Part shown: piece after piece, positions 52,041 to 64,000 of the stretch
How positions within the stretch are numbered: position 1 is the stretch's first letter
Layout of the letters: each line of letters begins with the position of its first letter
From: Symsagittifera roscoffensis
Taxonomy: Eukaryota > Xenacoelomorpha > Acoela > Convolutidae
Direction of reading: 5' to 3'
Length of the DNA stretch: 64,000 nt
Assembly (NCBI RefSeq): GCF_963678635.1
Contig: NC_087063.1
Span: 2,146,073 to 2,210,072 of the forward strand
Position numbers and translations under genes: made by a program
Notes under the pieces: generated by a model
The model's input: the letters and a program-made list of their open reading frames with translations, nothing else
The model's database searches: none
Told to the model about the DNA's origin: nothing

Positions 52041-52877
52041 TACTTGAGACTGGATGCGTGGTGGAAAACAAAATGCGTGAGGAACAGATGGTGTACTCTA
52101 CTTTACACCACTCAATTATAAACTACTCTATCGGTTTTTTTTATATAAAACTATAAGTTCAAAGTGTTGTTGCGCTGATACCCGTTCAAAATGATATATT
52201 TGATTGCTAATATTCGACCCGTTTGTTAGCACATTAATCAGTTCTCGGAGGACCAATACTTGATTGTCGATCGCTACTAGGATACCAAAAGTCAACAAAA
52301 CTTAATCGTTAGTTGATCGCTGACTAACGACGGTGCCATCCCAGGTAAACTTTTATACAATTAAAAATAAATGTGCTGTTTCTGTATTGTGATTTTCCCT
52401 GTTCAGAAATTCGATTTTTCAAACCGGTATTTGAATTTGATTTGAGTTTTCAACAAATTTTGATAGACTTCCAGACGGCTCTTGAACGGCTCCTGCCAGG
52501 AAGTTCAGAATTTACCGAGGACTTTGTAAGTTCCTCTGATGCTGTCCCCGAATATTTTCCTCTGCTATATCAAAACACGGGATGATATGATCGCTATTTT
52601 GACGTTTTTAGGACAGGCGCGACCTTAATCAGAGCTAAGTGGATCCAATCAATCGTTCAGAAGCAACTCGCTATGATCATGACTTCGTTAAAAATCAACC
52701 TATCCTAGCTAAATTATACCATCAAATACACTTAAAAACCAGCATAATGAGTTTGAAACACGTGAAACTTGAATTAAGTCAACAGTTTGGAAACAAACAA
52801 AGAACTCGTAAGTTAGGATTACACACACTTAGATTTTCACGATTTCAAACTTTTTGAGAAATAATTCTCATTAGATC
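52041..52877. other. Spacer without a recognised gene
   Basis: Two modest plus-strand open frames (52373-52585, 52639-52857) show no motif I can place. Confidence 0.4.
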
Positions 52878-53006
52878 TCATTTCGTGCTTATGCCGGAGC
52901 AACAAGCCGATCCCCAGTCGTATATAAGTGTCCAGATAGTCTGGGTGCCATTCTGCGTCATCTGATGTTGCTGGAAGTACACCCCGTCTTTGTTAGCCCG
53001 AAAAAC
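52878..53006 (-). CDS. Possible terminal exon of an unknown host gene (42 codons)
   Basis: Minus strand: acceptor TTTTTCTAG at 53007, then 42 open codons to a TGA at 52878-52880, with a clearly higher G+C content and balanced codon use than the surroundings (NKDGVYFQQHQMTQNGTQ, then IYDWGSACCSG). I recognise no family and no upstream exon; the sequence upstream on this strand is a minisatellite. Openness and composition are the only support. Confidence 0.35.
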   Translation of the reverse strand, partial: VFRANKDGVYFQQHQMTQNGTQTIWTLIYDWGSACCSGISTK

Positions 53007-53094
53007 CTAGAAAAAGAGTATCGAGTAATTTAATTGAAACGGTAAATTATTATTTTTTTCCAGAAAAATGCGAATAGTTTTTCAGGCTCTTTTT

Positions 53095-53370
53095 ACAAAT
53101 TTTCACACTAGCGCGAACACATTCGAGACTATCGCGACTATCATCCGGTCTATCGCGAATAACTTCCAGACTACCGCGACTAAAATCCAGTCTATTGCTT
53201 GTAATTTTCAAACTAGCGCAACTAATGTCCAGTCTATTGAATAACGTCCCGAATTTCAGTGCTCATATTTTTTCAGTCTATCGCAACTACTTTTAAGACT
53301 ATCGCGGATTTTTTACAGACTCGCAACTAAAGTTCAGTGAATGCAACAAAAAATGCAATATCTCCAGATA
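53095..53370. repeat. Degenerate minisatellite based on AGACTATCGCGACTA
   Basis: Variants of 'agactatcgcgacta' (also 'tagcgcaacta', 'agtctattg') recur about every 25-30 bp, at least nine times. CpG-containing TCGCGA cores stand out against the AT-rich background. Confidence 0.65.
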
Positions 53371-53464
53371 AGCTCCGCGAGTATGAACCCCTGTCCAGTC
53401 TATATATAATCGGTCGCCGAAACAACACCGGCGCTGCTATTAACGAAGAAAAAAGTTTGACTGA

Positions 53465-54047
53465 CATTACGAGGCCAAACTGTGCATTCTCTGCATTGTA
53501 AACTCAATCCGCAACAGGCCAAAATCATATTTGTCGCGGAATCCGCAACATTCCTTCTTTTCTTTGATGTCCTATGCTGTTTTGGATTCCAGAAACAAAT
53601 ACCTAAAACAATGCACCGCTCAAAATCGCTCCAAAAATAGGTGATTTTGTGGAATCCGCAACCGTATATGCGGAATCCAGAACAGTTCGTGGAATCCACA
53701 TACAAATTATAAGTCATGTGTACAGTTACATTCCGATGTCGCGGAATCCGCAAATTGTAAGTGGAATCCGCATTTTGTTTAAGGATTCCACTTAAATTTT
53801 GCGGATTTCACTTACATTTTGTGGAATCCACTTACAGTAGCGCAATCAAGAACAACTAGCTGAATTGGCTTGTTGCGGAATCCGCAACAAAACAAATGTG
53901 CCGACAAAATTTAGGTTAATCCACTGAAATTTTGTTTATGGAATGCACTTACATTTTGGAACATATTTAAAGACTTGTATCTGGAATCCAGGAACATACA
54001 GACACAAAATTGTGCTCCTATCCAGTGCACAGTTTGGCCTCGTAATG
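53465..54047 (-). mobile_element. MITE with perfect 21-bp terminal inverted repeats, copy 2
   Basis: It begins CATTACGAGGCC... (53465-53485) and ends with the exact inverse (54027-54047). The interior is full of GCGGAATCCGC-type palindromes and 'TGTAAGTGGAATCCGC' words. It is inverted relative to copy 1 at 972-1581. No coding capacity. GA flanks both ends, perhaps a 2-bp target duplication. Confidence 0.8.
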
Positions 54048-57000
54048 GAATGTGTTGTCCCTGTCCACTATATCAATGCGATTCTCCTGCGCTACCGTAT
54101 TTGCCAAAAATCATGATCTATGTCGCTCTAAATATGAGGTGTTAGCGGCTAATATGAACAAACTTTTTCATTAAAAAAAACTATATATAAGTCACATATC
54201 TTTTTGTCTCCTTTTTTTGAATTTAAAAACGGAACAATTTTGCTTACACTTCAATTTTGAAAGTAAACTACGGCCTTATGCTTTTGCCAGTGCTTTCTTA
54301 TATTTTAATTGAGCAAGATGTGGCTCCGACTTATCGAATGGTGAACAGATATAATCTTATAAAATGTAGCAAATTTTTAACTAAACTAATGCTCTAAGCT
54401 AAGCTTAAATTTAGTAAGAAAGTAATGATTATGATTCAATTGAAAAGAGTCTTTTCCTAACTAAACGCAAAAACTCTGAATTTGCTCACTCCGATGGAGA
54501 TCGCTAGTAATCGTCAAGGTCATACATAACCTGGAAAAGTGAGTAACTCGTTAAAATAAATTAAGGAAACACAGCACTTACCCCATATGGAAAAATTTAA
54601 ATTCCATAAATTATAGATGCAAATAATCAATTTTTCTCTGGCAGAGAGCGAAGACTGACAAAAATATGTAAATAAGAATAAAATACTCTAGTCATGTATG
54701 AAAAATTTGCACCAAGGTTTAGGTGAATTATTTTTAGATTGCACTACTAAAGCTAAATTTGAGCTTAAAAAATGTCAAACGCAATTGGAAAGTTATTGAG
54801 GTAAAACAAAGTTGTAGAATTCTGAATTGAAAAATTGATGAACCAGTTTCAAATTTTTGAGTAATATGGGGGGTGACATTAATGAAAAGCACCCACTGAT
54901 TTAAGTAGTGATAAGTTCAGTGTTATTTTTACCACTGTTTGTAATCTTGTATAAATTCGGTGGAGTCACGTATAGAAAAATTTGACTGGCAATTAATTAA
55001 GCATCCGGTGGCGAACGATTTTGTCTAAAAGGGATTTTAACCTACTCGAAAGGAATTTGAAACGAATTACAAATGAAAAGCCCCACAACATTTTTGATCT
55101 AAAGAAAATGTACTCGCAAGTTCTGGAATTGAGTTTCAGGAAAAACTTTTTCGAGATACGTTTCGACCTGTCTTTTGAGGTTGCAATCTAAATCTATTAT
55201 TCTGCAATGTGATCACTAATAGCGTCTTTACCGAGGATGATCAAGTACTCTGCGCTGCCCAAGCCTTTTTCACCTACAACATCTACAAATAAACTTTCAC
55301 CTGAGATATTTGCAGATCCAACAATTCGCCTAGACCTTGTGGAAATACAGCTATAACGTGAAAGTGAACAGGCATTTCGAAAACTGGTCAGTTTTTGGCA
55401 GAATAAGCATCGTCTATTTTGAAAATTGGCGGTTGTGAATCACTTTTGTCCGCTGAGGTTTAACTGTTCCACAGGAGTGTCGTAAAAGTCAAATGCAAAA
55501 GGAGGCTGGATTGTATCTCGAGCTCCTAGTTCAGTGCAGTTGGAAGTTTGAGCAGGAATGATGCTTATCAGGCATTCTGTTGATGGTCCCTGTTTGTCTA
55601 AATCTAACTCCATATCTCGTGCAAGTTTAATTGGGCTACCAGTTGGAGTGGGGTTTAACGGTTTGAGTTTGAATGGCCGTAGTTGCAAATAAGCACTTTT
55701 CTGTCCTCTCATCCAATCAATTCAATTTGTTGTATCGAAAGCAGAAGGATCTTCAGCTAAGTAACCTTGGGAGAAGTTCTTCCTTTTGTTTCTTACCGGA
55801 GCCTGTCTTCTTCGGTTTTTCATTACTGGATCTCGTCGAACGAATCTCATTCTGATTGTCATGAGATTTTCTTATGGAGAGACTTCGACTTCTTGCTATG
55901 TTTTTTGCCAATTCTTCTGTTCTGTCACACTACTTCGTAAGAATGATTGAAGTCGCGAATGGAAGTCGCGAAGTCCAAGTTGATTGGATGAGTTTTCACA
56001 TGTCAGAATTAAGGAGAAATTTTCCACTGGCTAGTTTTACATTAGTGTTCGAGCATTGAAAGATTTTTCGAGCCCAAATACTGATGATCTTCGTCTTCGG
56101 CAACTTCTGTGGAAAAGAGGGACTTGGATCGGAGTCATATCCTTTCTTGACAGGTTGTCTGTTCTTGTTCTCTAGTGGAGTGCCTAGATAACCATACTCC
56201 ACTCTATCATCTGCCCAGTGTAAAAATCATTGATAACTTGATAGACTAAATTTTCCACAGAATTTTTGTTTTTCTCTTGAAGTGTTCTTTCGAAAAGTAA
56301 ACAATTTTTTTTTCCTGATTTATAATCCGAAGAATCCAAATGATTTTAGAAACTGAACAGTTTAGGTAACGTTTTGGTATTTTTGATGTCCTCGATTTTT
56401 TTTAGTTTGAGAAAGTTTCAAGTTTCTCCACGGGTCCCCAGTCGATAGCTGTTTTAGCTTAGTTAATGGAAGTAATTTTAGCTCTAGGAATTTTTGAGTA
56501 TCTGTCTATTGATGAATGGATATAATTACTATTTGAACCCACTGGGCCTGCAAAATCTTAACTAATATCTTAGTTTTGAATTTTTAATTCGCAGACCTTG
56601 AAAACTTAGTGAATGCTTTGTAGACCTTGTAAGATGTATACCTGCTTTGAAGCAGTCTCAGCAGTTCTTTCCTTGAAAATGAATCATCAGAGTTAAGTGT
56701 GGCCACCAATTATTCTTTGAAACGAATTTCATTACAAATTGGTCTGGCCGACCTTCGTGTAACGTACGGTGATCATAATTTGTTATCCATACATAATACG
56801 CCAATTGAAGCATTGAGATCTTTATGAAACTACTTCTTTCTCTTCTTATGCTTTGACCAGGGGTTTCAAGATGTTATCTTCTGCAGTGAGCTGGACAATT
56901 TTTTTTATCAAAGAAATTGTTAATTTCTAATGGCCTTTTAGGCAATTTGAGATACACGCGGCATTGTTTTGGTTATGGTAGATTATTTGGAGGACAAAAT

Positions 57001-57229
57001 TCAGCACTATAACTTACAGTCAAATCGGATGAAGAGTGATTAATTACAATTCCGTTTTTTTAAATTTGTTTTTTTTATAGCATTAGATTCCATGGCCGTT
57101 TTTAATAATTTTGAACAAACAGTCAAAAAACGCAAAAGGCAAAAATTGAGATGAAAAATTAATAGAAAAAATAATTTCAGAATAATCCGACTGAGAATAT
57201 CTAATTTTTCAGAACGGCATTGCTTACAC
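54048..57229. other. Spacer, no gene recognised
   Basis: A few short open frames occur (for example 55440-55712, minus) without any motif I know. Because a gypsy remnant lies just right on the minus strand, parts of 55.2-57.2 kb could be its decayed 3' half (integrase), but I could not find HHCC or DDE signatures. Confidence 0.35.
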
Positions 57230-58780
57230 TTTTAAATTTTCAATTCGGAACTAGCTGAGTTTGGAAAGCCCGCGACAATCTTATAACATTTTATTCTGTC
57301 AATGGATTTTTCCAAAACTTTGATTCTGTGAACTTGAACTTGACTTTGATTTCTCGAAATATCCGATGGATCTATAATTGAAGTGATTTTGGAAGTTGCG
57401 GCTCTCGCATTTTTCTTTGTCATAATTTGCACGTGATATGGGTTTTTTCTTTAGAATTTTTAAAATGAGTTTGGTAAAACCCATATTTTTTCGGCAAAAT
57501 GGTTTTTTTTTCGTGAATTGCAGAGTTAAAAACCTGCCAACTATCTTTGCTAAATTGCAGTGATATGTTCTCTCCCTGTGGATACAAGACCAAGCGGGAA
57601 CTAATGCTTTGTGGTCTGATAATATTTCAAATTCAGCCCCGTACAAATAATTTTTGAAATTTTCTACGGCCCAAACGACTTGCAGCAGTTCAAATTTGAT
57701 CGTTGAATGTTTCGCGTTGTAGGGATTTGAAAATTGAATGGCAAAATTGAGTGGTCTTCATCAGTCCCCATGCATTTTTGGAGCGTAGCAAAAAGACCGT
57801 TTTGTGAGGCGCCTATTTTAACTTTTGTATTCAAATTGATGTCGAAATTGTTATGTTCTGTTTGATTTTCAATTTCAGAATTCAGCTTTCTGAAAGCGAT
57901 TGTTTAATCTGCCGACCAACTTTTTAGTAAAGGTCTTAAATGGCTTCCAGGAGTTGCCATTTTTGGGAAAAAATTCAATAATTTTTTAATCGATCGGAAA
58001 AATGGGCGCAGTTTCTTCAGATTTGGAGGAAATTGTATGGAATAAATTGCAATTGTTTGATCTCTTAAAGGGACCATTTCGAACTCCAATATCTTAAAAC
58101 CGAGACATTCTAGCTCCTTTTTGAAGTATGTACCTTTAATTCTTCTTGTCATCGACCTAAACTATCTCTCGATGATCTTCAAAACATCCATCGGAAGAAA
58201 CTTAAATGTCCATTATATATAAAAGTGAAAGGTTGAGTCTATCTACCTTTGAAACCGATGGTTGAGTCTATCACCCTTTGAAAGTCAATTTGCAATTCGC
58301 CTAGTCCGTGAAAACAAGTTGAAAAACTGGAAACTGGAAAGAACCGTTCTTACTTCCGCACACGATGAAAAAACTGCAATGTTTGCCCGCAAAACTTTCC
58401 AAATTCAGTTGACTGTGTGCGTTTTTAAGATCTAATTTTGCAAAACAAACTTCTCCGAGGAGTTTTTGAAGAAAGGGATGCTACGTTATCTACCAGTTGG
58501 TGAATATCTGCTATCTGATATTTATTCTTACGAATTTGTTTGATTTCAATTTTCGAGTCTAATTCTAGCTTTATTGACTTTTCTTTCTTGCAAGTGAGTA
58601 CTATTAGGCCGATAAGTCTATCTTCGTCGCAGATAAACTCTTGATTTACTGCTGGGGGTAGATGTAAAAAAGCCTTCATTTGTATCGATTTGAAAGGGTC
58701 AATAAAATGAGTAACGTTCATTTTTTTTTCCCATTCAATTGATTTTTTCGATTTATTTCCGATTCTACATTCCAAGTCTT
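57230..58780 (-). pseudogene. Decayed Ty3/gypsy RT-RNase H remnant
   Basis: Minus-strand order: near 58500 NKYQIADIHQLVDNV (the 'y.lP.i.dlld.l' block). Then near 58250 FQRVIDSTI followed by FIYNGHLSF where an active RT would have Y-x-D-D, so the active site is lost. Then 58120-57920 KKELECLGFKILE and NLKKLRPFF (the 'FLGh.vs..G' and 'lr.FLGl.nYyr.Fi' thumb region). Then 57720-57600 IKFELLQVVWAVENF and GAEFEILSDHKAL (the RNase H 'E..ala.v.a...wr.YL.g..f.v.tDH.aL'). Several frameshifts separate the blocks. It is unrelated in sequence detail to the giant element's pol. Confidence 0.7.
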
Positions 58781-60659
58781 ATTTTCCAATTATATTTTCC
58801 GGTTCTATTGGGGTGTTCTTGAAGTAAGGAAAAGATGTCTGTGCAAATTCTATCCCAACAAGGGGAAATATATTCTTTCTCAGTATGTTGTCGTTTTTCT
58901 GGCTGTCAGTAATGAAGAACACCGTTCTATCCTACGACCATCAGTTAGATCTAGTTGGTATTATCACTCAAATAATAATCTTTGTTGTCCGTTAAACCGC
59001 AGTAGATATCCTTGGTCGATTGGGTCGACTGGTCGACTGGGTTGATTTTAAGATAGAAGTCACCAAAGTTAAGCTTTTGTAGCACATTCTTCCTTAGCAT
59101 GCTCAGCTGTCTAGTTGAAACCATTTGGATTTTAAGATGAACCAAAACCTTCATTCCCAAACCAACTTTCAATAGTTTTTTTGACATCTCTCCTTATTCA
59201 TCAAAAATTGTCGCCGGATTGAGTACAGAATAGTCGTCGGAGTCACTTTGTCTTGCCTTTGACTATGCGTTTATTACGCTGTAAGGTTACTTACATGGTA
59301 CAGGGTTATTCACAACAGGCTGATCCAATGGATACATGGCAAACTCATGGTTAATGACGATGTTTACAATTTTTTGCTGGATTCAAAGATCCTTGTTATA
59401 TGCCTTTTGAAATTATACGAGGTACAGACAGCGTTTTTTGTAAGGCTTACAGCGAAGTGTCCCTTCACAAATTTACTGCCACTTTTCAAGTAAGGGTTCT
59501 CTCAATCTATAGCGAGCGTTGGCTCTCGTTCATTGAAATTCCTGTATTCATTTATTGAACAATAATGTACAAATTGTGACGATTCAAGAGCAATTCTTTT
59601 GTCATTTATTGGAATATCGTTTAGAAGTTTGTGAGGCTTTCGGGTTTCGGTGAAGAGCTATCGTTTTTTTTTCATGGTTCTTCATGTTATTGATAAAACT
59701 CTCGAGAATCCATTCTTACTCTCCGCTGGAAAAGTCACCTTTTTTTAGCCATTTCAGGTAATGCGCCCCAGAATTATTCCAGCTTTTCTCTCTCTCTCTA
59801 TCTCTATCTCTCTTGCGTCTGTTAAGTGGATTGGGGCATTCGAATGTCACATTCGGTTTTCTGATATATACTTGATTTGAAACGTCACAGAGTTCAGCGA
59901 TGCTTATCCAAAATATTCTGATTTTTGAAAACTTTAGAGCAAAAACACGTTTACTTTTGCGAGCTAGCGCTAGAAACATTATTAGGCGGCTTCTTCCATG
60001 CGCATTTTGTTGAATGTCTTGGTTTCTAGTTTGAGTCTGAAGTGCTTTAATTCGAATGGAAGAATCATTTTTCTTCCGAGTTCCTTGCTAATCATTCAGT
60101 TTTAGCCGTGATTGACTCGTTTTGTTGCTCCTCTTCTAATTTTAAGGTTTCATCTTTCAAAAAAATCAACGGAGTCAATAATCTCTCTTTGTATCCATTT
60201 TATTCATTCTAAAAGCATCTGCTTAACTGCAGTCTGCAGTTCAAAATTTTTCGGCAGGAGAAAATAAGTCAATTTCTCAAGATATGTTTTATTCGACTAA
60301 ATTGGCAAAACACTCGAGATCGTGGTGTAATCTTCAAATTCTACATCAACCGCAATCGCAATATTCTTTTCTAGAAAAAACCATGACTTGTAAACAACGA
60401 TGAGCTTTTGATGTTGAAGTTTGGCGATCAGTTTCTTAATCGAAGAAAGTTTTACCTCACACAAAGAAAGATTTCTATACTTCTGAAAACAATGTTCTCT
60501 GGTGTTTTAAAGAAACTGATCCCCTGAGCTGAGTTTTTCAAACACTTGTTTCATCTGTGAGTTATTTTGTGATGCTGTATGTGTTTAAAAGTTGGCATAT
60601 TTTTGCAGGCTGGTTAAGTTGTGCTATTCACCTTTTTTCTATGATCACTTAGCGTACCC
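58781..60659. other. Spacer, no gene recognised
   Basis: A minus-strand frame (59187-58951) just upstream of the gypsy RT remnant could be decayed protease or gag, but shows no DTG or knuckle. A short CT-rich tract lies near 59785-59815. Confidence 0.35.
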
Positions 60660-61260
60660 GCACTGGAGTTCCATGGATAATAATCGATTATATTGTCATT
60701 TTATAGTCAGTCTCTATAAAATTAGAAAAGAAATGGATTACAATCCATCAAAAATGGGTTATAATCCTAGTATTTTGTATATCAACATAACTTATTTATA
60801 ATCGATTGTAACCCATTAAAAATGGATTATACTCATAAGATTTTTAATCATTTCAATCCATTGTAAAAGATTATAATCGATTATGATGTATTTTTTGAGC
60901 ATAAATTAAGAATTTGGCAAAAAAATTTTCAAAGTTATCTTATTTCCTGTTTCGTGCAGTTGCTACGTATTACGTTTCTTAAATGTTTACTTATCACAAG
61001 ATTTTATTTATTTAAGTTTTCTCTACTTTTTCTATACTACGTGAATTCCATCGCCTCTTTGAACAACCCCCTTCCGCAAATTAACCCCCCCCCCCCCCCC
61101 AGTTTACTCCTCGTCAGTTTACCACCGCCCCCTCCCCCATCCAGTTTTCCCCTCGTAAGTTTAACCCCCCATTTGCGTTGAACCAACCCCTCAAAAACCT
61201 TAAAAGGGTAATTAGAACTTTCATGGTTTCGTTCCGATACGAGCAGTATTTTTCTTATCC
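60660..61260. repeat. AATCGATTATAAT-rich interspersed repeat, copy 3
   Basis: AT near-palindromes at 60675-60900, then 'tttcctgtttcgtgcagttgctacg', then a C-rich core with a run of 14 or more C near 61086. It matches the order in copies 1 and 2. Confidence 0.7.
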
Positions 61261-62019
61261 GAAAACGTTCCAATAGCTAAACTATCTTAAATTGAAGCTT
61301 GTCCGTATCTTATAGACTAGTTGTTAAATCGAGTTGACTATGCGAACGCGACTTCGTTTTTAATGGATGACTCCCAATTGTTTTTTTTTGTTGTTTTCGC
61401 TTACTCATGTGTATATTTACAAGTTATCGCAATTGAATATCTTGTCCTGTAAAAAAAGTACGCATGACAGACGCAGAAGATCAAAAAAGATTTTTTTTCA
61501 TATACTTGTAAACTTGAAGTGAAAAAACTGCAAAAAGTCAAAAAAAACTGTAAATGGGAAATTTATTCGGCATAACTTTTCTTGATATATTTTACCTCTC
61601 CCTCTGTCCACTGGTCCTCTAGTCCTCTGGCCCCCCAGTTGACAGTGGAGTCACTGACGTGATTGGATGGGAGCGTGGGGGGCATCACGAGCACTGGCTT
61701 GAACTTCTGTCGACTCTGAGCCCTCGCCTCCCACCAGTCCTGAAATTAACATCCAGGGTTGACAAAAAAAGCAGATGCAGTTGCTGCCTCTTTTCCAACC
61801 CCCTTATTCCCACCCCTGCCGTACTTTTGAAATTAAATTTGAGCAATTTTTTTCAATTTAGTCAATTTTGAACATTTTAGACAATTGTGATTTTAATTGG
61901 GATTAGCCATAATAACACATAAAAACAAATAAAAAATTTGAAATGTTGAGTTGATAAATTAAAAAGAACACAATTTCTATATTATCTTTCATGTATTTCT
62001 TGCATTTAAAAACTTGCGT
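61261..62019. other. Spacer, no gene recognised
   Basis: No motif or repeat was identified. Confidence 0.35.
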
Positions 62020-62287
62020 CAACACTCTATGCACCAACGGATTTTGGGGGTAGGGGAGTTCGGACGCCTCGTTTTTCAAGGATTCGACCCCCTGTTGACC
62101 CAAAGGATCCCATTTGTAATAATTTGACAGACGGACCCTGAAATTTTTATAAAGGCGCCTTCGGCGCTAATATGTACTAATTTCGAAAGGGAAACGCGCA
62201 CCAAAAAACGCAATTGGCCTGTTTTTTCAATTATTTGCCTACGGCGCAGATTGTTTGGTCAGAACAAGGTCTTTACTGTTTTGGGTG
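62020..62287. repeat. Dispersed repeat related to 3320-3480
   Basis: It shares 'gattcg.cc...gacccaaagg', 'cctgaaatttttataaaggcgccttcgg' and 'cctgttttt...atttgcct.cgg' with the region left of LINE copy B. Confidence 0.55.
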
Positions 62288-62900
62288 AACTAAGAAAATT
62301 AATTTAGTCCGACTAAATTATTTTTCCCACTTCACCCAAAGCAGTAAAAATACCCTGTTTTGGCCAAATGTTTTGAGCGCTCAGAAAATGACTTTGGTCG
62401 ACCTAAATACATTTTTTGAAATTCCCCCATCCCTCGAGAAACATCGCCCCTGAAATTAGAGATTTTTTATTTAGAAGCAAGTAACTGCTATACCTAATGA
62501 GGTAGATCATCTATAGGTGAAATGCTAGTAATAGAGTAAGGGGCAGATCTAAAGTTCTCATGAGGGGGAGCGGACTTTCAAAAAAAATCCAAAATTTTGT
62601 CGATTTCTTTTAAGTTGAGTCAACCTATAAAAAATCGACAGTCTTTGAAATTTTTTGAAAATCCGCTCCCCCCTCGTGAAAATTTTAGATCAGCCGCTTA
62701 CTTCATTACTAGTATTTCACCTATAGATGATCTACATCATTAGGTATAGCAGTTACATGCTTCTAAACAAATTAATTTTGATTTCAGGGGCGGATCTAGA
62801 TGTTTCTCGAGGGATGAGGGAAACTAAAAAAAATTGTACTCTTTTTAGTTCGACCAAATTAATTTTCCTAGCTCTCCCAGGACATTCTTACAACGATATT
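62288..62900. repeat. Long imperfect palindrome (foldback element), ~600 bp
   Basis: The arms mirror each other around ~62620. 'tagaagcaagtaactgctat' (62472) pairs with 'atagcagttacatgcttcta' (ends 62765); CTCGAG lies at 62433-62438 and 62806-62811; 'aagaaaattaatttagtccg' near 62290 has an inverse near 62850-62870. Inner arms carry 'gaaaatccgct' type words like those near bases 100 and 3570 in the LINE 3' region. Confidence 0.75.
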
Positions 62901-64000
62901 TTGACAAAAAAAAATGTGCCACAGGAAAACTTTTGAAGAGCAGTTTTTGAGCACTTTTTGGGAAAACTTAGGTTCTCTTAGTAATCATAATGGTTTAGTG
63001 AAAAACCTTCTTGAGAATACAAAACGAATTGTCAATAAGAGTCTGAAGTATTTGTAAAGCCTCATTTTAGCAAGCATAACATATATAAATCAAGTTGTTT
63101 ATTTTGATGCGTGCGGTAATTGCAGGAATAACCTCGGTGTGATAGGAGTTAAGATAAGAAGTTCATATAGCAACAACTTTGGTGTTAAGTCATAAAATAT
63201 TTTGGTGTTTAATTGTATGGTACTAACACGGGTTGACGTCCTCAAAGGAAATTGCTTATCATACAATTTCATATATGGCGACTAGGGAAAAAATGCTTGT
63301 CACACAATTTTATACAAAATTTAAAAACTGTATTAAGAGTTCTTAGAGAAATACTTCTGATCTATTTCCATCTTTTGAATCATTCTGCTCAAAAAAAAAT
63401 GATTTTAAATTCGGTCAAAAAAACGTGAATCATAATATTTTTGTGTATGAAAATTGTATGACAAGCACTTGGCTATAGAAAAAACAAAATCTTCAAAAAG
63501 AGTTTAACGATGTTTCTGGATGAATTTACATAAGTTTTTAAAAAATTTTTACTGAAAGAATGCCTTTTGACTCTCCAAAACATGATTTTAATGCTTATCA
63601 TATAATTTCCATATATGAAAATTGTATGATATGCATTTTTTATATGCAAAACTCAAATTTGAGGTAAAAAAATTTTCAATCCGTTTTTTGGTTGCAAACG
63701 TGCTTTTGTGCTCAAATATAAATTTTTGCAAAAAAAAAATTTTTGCATGCAAAATTTGATTTTTTGTGTTTAAATTGTAGTCCAGGATGAGTTTTTCACC
63801 CAAAAGATAAAAACAAAGTTATAAAAAAACAGGCCTTTTTTCTCAACTACCAAAATTTTCAAACCAAAAGTTATCTAACTATATACAATAAGTTGTGGTT
63901 GTGTTTTTAGATATATATTTCCATGTGAAAATATAAAAACTAACAAAGGTGGCAAAAATCACCAAATGCAGCGTATCTGCGTGGTAACTGCCAGTTACAC
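62901..64000. other. AT-rich spacer with a recurring TGCTTATCATACAATTT word
   Basis: 'gcttatcatacaatttcata' and its inverse ('gaaaattgtatgacaagc') recur at about 63255, 63290, 63450, 63595 and 63620, mostly as inverted pairs. No gene. Confidence 0.5.

Noticed and set aside
59340-59470. Plus-strand CYMPFEIIRGT resembling a gypsy integrase C-terminal block
   Set aside because: Only a few residues match, on the strand opposite the nearby gypsy remnant, with no DDE residues around it.

Overview
This is an AT-rich (roughly two-thirds A+T), repeat-dense stretch of animal nuclear DNA. Introns of GT-AG type, a fibrinogen-related domain split across exons, APE-type LINEs, Ty3/gypsy elements, palindromic MITEs and microsatellites point to an invertebrate metazoan. 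I cannot name the species. There is one 200-base assembly gap (27189-27388).

Layout. 1-6.9 kb: two minus-strand copies of a decayed APE-endonuclease LINE (one 5'-truncated), with a palindromic MITE between them. 7.8-14.5 kb: a complete-looking small LTR element (410-bp LTRs, 4-bp CATT target duplication) that has no gag or pol but carries a broken envelope-like gene and a second long reading frame. 15-19.8 kb: decayed tandem repeats including a ~300-bp higher-order unit. 23.3-26.9 kb: host gene exons on the minus strand, a membrane-anchor first exon and fibrinogen C-terminal exons, probably one type II membrane fibrinogen-related gene. 27.85-47.18 kb: a 19.3-kb Ty3/gypsy retroelement with almost identical 1.16-kb LTRs. 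47.2-64 kb: several interspersed repeat families, a decayed minus-strand gypsy RT/RNase H remnant, a MITE, a foldback repeat, and one possible host terminal exon.

The giant element is the centre of interest. It has a 2.3-kb leader carrying at least 16 copies of GTTTCAG, two related ~91-94-aa open frames ahead of gag, gag with a CCHC knuckle, pol (protease, RT, RNase H, integrase) joined to gag through a textbook -1 frameshift site (TTTAAAC directly before TAG, then a stem), and an 823-aa envelope-like glycoprotein. Then comes a 3.4-kb same-strand cassette of tightly packed small genes: eight copies (one broken) of a small protein family that also appears to include the two pre-gag frames, interleaved with three RING-like zinc proteins. 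A 230-aa basic/coiled-coil protein follows before the polypurine tract and 3' LTR. I recognise gag-pol-env; the accessory cassette is not a gene set I know from any described Ty3/gypsy or retrovirus-like element.

The envelope genes of the small and the giant element are homologous over most of their length, and the end of the small element's second frame seems to contain the same small module found in the giant element's cassette. The two therefore look like distant members of one envelope-bearing lineage, the small one being a non-autonomous derivative. All similarity statements were made by eye; no search was run.
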